Shown here one piece after another: positions 62,309 to 64,000 of a stretch of DNA of 64,000 bases. Source of the stretch: Neelides folsomi (lineage: Eukaryota > Arthropoda > Collembola > Neelipleona > Neelidae); NCBI GenBank assembly GCA_034687125.1, contig JAQGBZ010000022.1, positions 1 to 64,000 on the forward strand, written 5' to 3'. How positions within the stretch are numbered: position 1 is the first letter of the stretch; the number at the start of each line of letters is the position of its first letter. Below the pieces are notes generated by a model. The model saw nothing but the letters and a program-made list of their open reading frames with translations, was not told the origin of the DNA and did no database searches. Both the position numbers and the translations under genes were made by a program.

Positions 62309-64000
62309 CGCCCTCCGAACTCTGGAGCGAACGCATCCAAACGTCCCTACCCTGCCTATCCTGAGTGAGCGGAAGAAGCCGTCGCTTTCTTCCCTCGAGT
62401 CAAATGAGAAAATGCGTTGTAGACTCCTGAGCTTCTACAATTTACCAACTCTGGCTCATTTGACAGCCGAAGAGAGCAAGTGATGGTTAAAAGGAATCAT
62501 TCACTTCCCAACCACGCACGAACACAACCAATAGCTCCTTCAACAACCCCACATCTCTTTGTCGCGCATGCAGGGTCGCCAAGCGAGTATAAGAATCCTC
62601 AATTCGGAGCTAAATAACCTTTCAGCATAACAAATCTCTTTCTCCCATTTTTTTCAAAAGATCTTTTATTCCTTTCTTTTAGCTCTTTAATAGTCGTAAG
62701 TCTCGTAAGGGTTAAACAAGGCTTTATTTTAGCCTTTGAACACAAGCAACGTAGTAAGTACCTTTCCAGCCTCAACTTTAGGTTTCTTTAATTTATGAAT
62801 AAAATACAATATTTGCACAACTTTCCTTAATTATATAAATATTTAATGAGTATCATGAAAGGTGAATAGACTAAGAATGTTACGTAAAACAGTAAATTGG
62901 CTTCTATGCAAGATTTTAAGATTCTTACCAAGTCCATAATTTACTGTTTATTTAAGTGAAATGTTTAAACGAAGGGTTTCAACATTTTAACAATTCATTT
63001 TCAGCCTTGCGAGATATTAATTAAGAGTTTATAAGCAAATATTTATTTGTTTGTGTGAGGAGATTCAGAACATGTGGTGTGAAAGGGTTGTCTTATACAA
63101 AACTCAACTTGTTTAAAAATTAACTCGTGGATTAAAATAACAAACTGGGGCCAATTGGAGCACAAACGCCTTCAAAAAGGCAGATGTGGGAAAGAGTTGA
63201 GCCGTCAAACACTTCTCCCAGCTTGTAGAAAGCTATATAACTCCCAAGAATCTCTCCCCATAAACAATTGTAAACAAAAAGGCACAGCTTCCGTCCGCCA
63301 AGACTCCTTGCCAATAATGAGAGGAAAGAGAGAATTTTTATTGTAACGTTAAACAGAGATCTATCGGTTCACCCTGACTTGGAATTCAATGAGGTGAGAT
63401 TTGAAAAGTATTTGAATAAATTGATTGTGCATTGCTCTCGTACTAAAAAAAGTTTAGGTTTTATTGGCCAAATATTCAACATCCCACGACCTTTTAACCT
63501 TTATTGGTGGTGAAAAATCCGAAGGGGGAGTTTGGTACAACTTTTCGCATAAAACACATTTGTAGTTATGAATAAAGTTGAGCGTATTTCCTATGCAGAC
63601 CTTGTTCCTGCCGTAATAAAACAATAACATTCCTTCAACTAGGAGGTCCATGATGATAAAACTTTTATAAGAATAGATAATCTTTTGAGCCAAGGGGATT
63701 TTGCAGCCTCCGCCCATTCGTCTAATAATAAAAGTAAGTTTGGTTATAAAAGAGAAACGGAAATGAAATAAGATTCATCCTGTCTGATTCTCTTTTTATG
63801 AGATCATGTGATGTGCATCATTTGGTTCATGCAATGGAGAACTGACTAAAATATTTATCGGTAGTTGTGCAGTTAATGCAATTATATGCATAGAAAACCC
63901 ATCCACATGTCAAAGATGTTGTCTATTTGGAGTCTGCAAGATCTATTTAAAACATCTCTAATCTGTAAAAATTGTCTGTTTTCCAAATAAAAAGTAATCT
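62309..64000. other. upstream region of DPP gene B
   Basis: The stretch near 62240-62620 is GC-richer with CpG sites and is the likely promoter and 5' UTR of the - strand gene B, whose first coding exon starts at 62308. Beyond about 62650 the sequence is AT-rich. Open frames at 63132-63717 show no family resemblance, and I see no gene there. Confidence 0.45.

Noticed and set aside
63132-63717. Open frames of 60-87 codons upstream of DPP gene B
   Set aside because: No domain, no splice logic and overlapping frames on both strands.

Overview
The window is nuclear DNA of an animal, most likely an arthropod. It is AT-rich, its genes are split by short GT-AG introns, it carries Tc1/mariner-type DNA transposons with TA target duplications, and short TTAGG-type telomere-like tracts occur in it. 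The coding exons resemble bilaterian families (CTCF, RAE1, DPP4/DPP6/DPP10, BCL11-like). I cannot name the species. All exon models were read by eye from splice signals, reading-frame phase and family resemblance; no search was run.

Layout: (1) 147-1161, + strand: the last two exons of a BCL11-like zinc-finger gene, cut by the window edge. (2) 1162-5137: AT-rich DNA with no gene seen. (3) 5138-8656, - strand: a complete CTCF gene of 14 coding exons, 641 residues, with all 11 zinc fingers. One CTCF intron (7614-7747) and the apparent CTCF leader intron (8812-8946) each hold an H/ACA snoRNA-like sequence on the CTCF strand. The two are related and show compensatory stem changes. (4) 9986-11819, + strand: a complete RAE1 mRNA-export/WD40 gene of 8 coding exons, 376 residues, arranged head-to-head with CTCF around a GC-rich region near 9100-9650. 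(5) 11820-33150: about 21 kb without a convincing gene. It holds a 395-bp fold-back MITE, a CA microsatellite, several GC-richer islands and one tiny first-exon candidate at 17221-17247.

(6) 33151-45119, + strand: S9B prolyl-oligopeptidase family gene A (16 coding exons, 930 residues), a DPP4/DPP10-like type II membrane protein in which the Ser-Asp-His triad is intact. (7) 45120-50531: AT-rich DNA between the convergent 3' ends, with a 77-bp hairpin mini-MITE. (8) 50532-62308, - strand: S9B gene B (13 coding exons, 863 residues), a paralogue in tail-to-tail orientation. Its nucleophile Ser is Asn, its catalytic His is Ser and its oxyanion Tyr is Ser, so it should be catalytically dead. One of its introns holds a decayed 1.6-kb Tc1-like transposon and another holds a cluster of GGAACGYTCC palindromes. 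(9) 62309-64000: upstream region of gene B, no other gene seen.

The most interesting points are the adjacent enzyme/pseudoenzyme DPP pair, which share exon structure but differ by three introns, and the paired H/ACA RNAs hosted by CTCF. Also of note are a transposon remnant whose transposase fragment stops at a telomere-like TTAGG tract and a possible distant alternative first exon for gene A.
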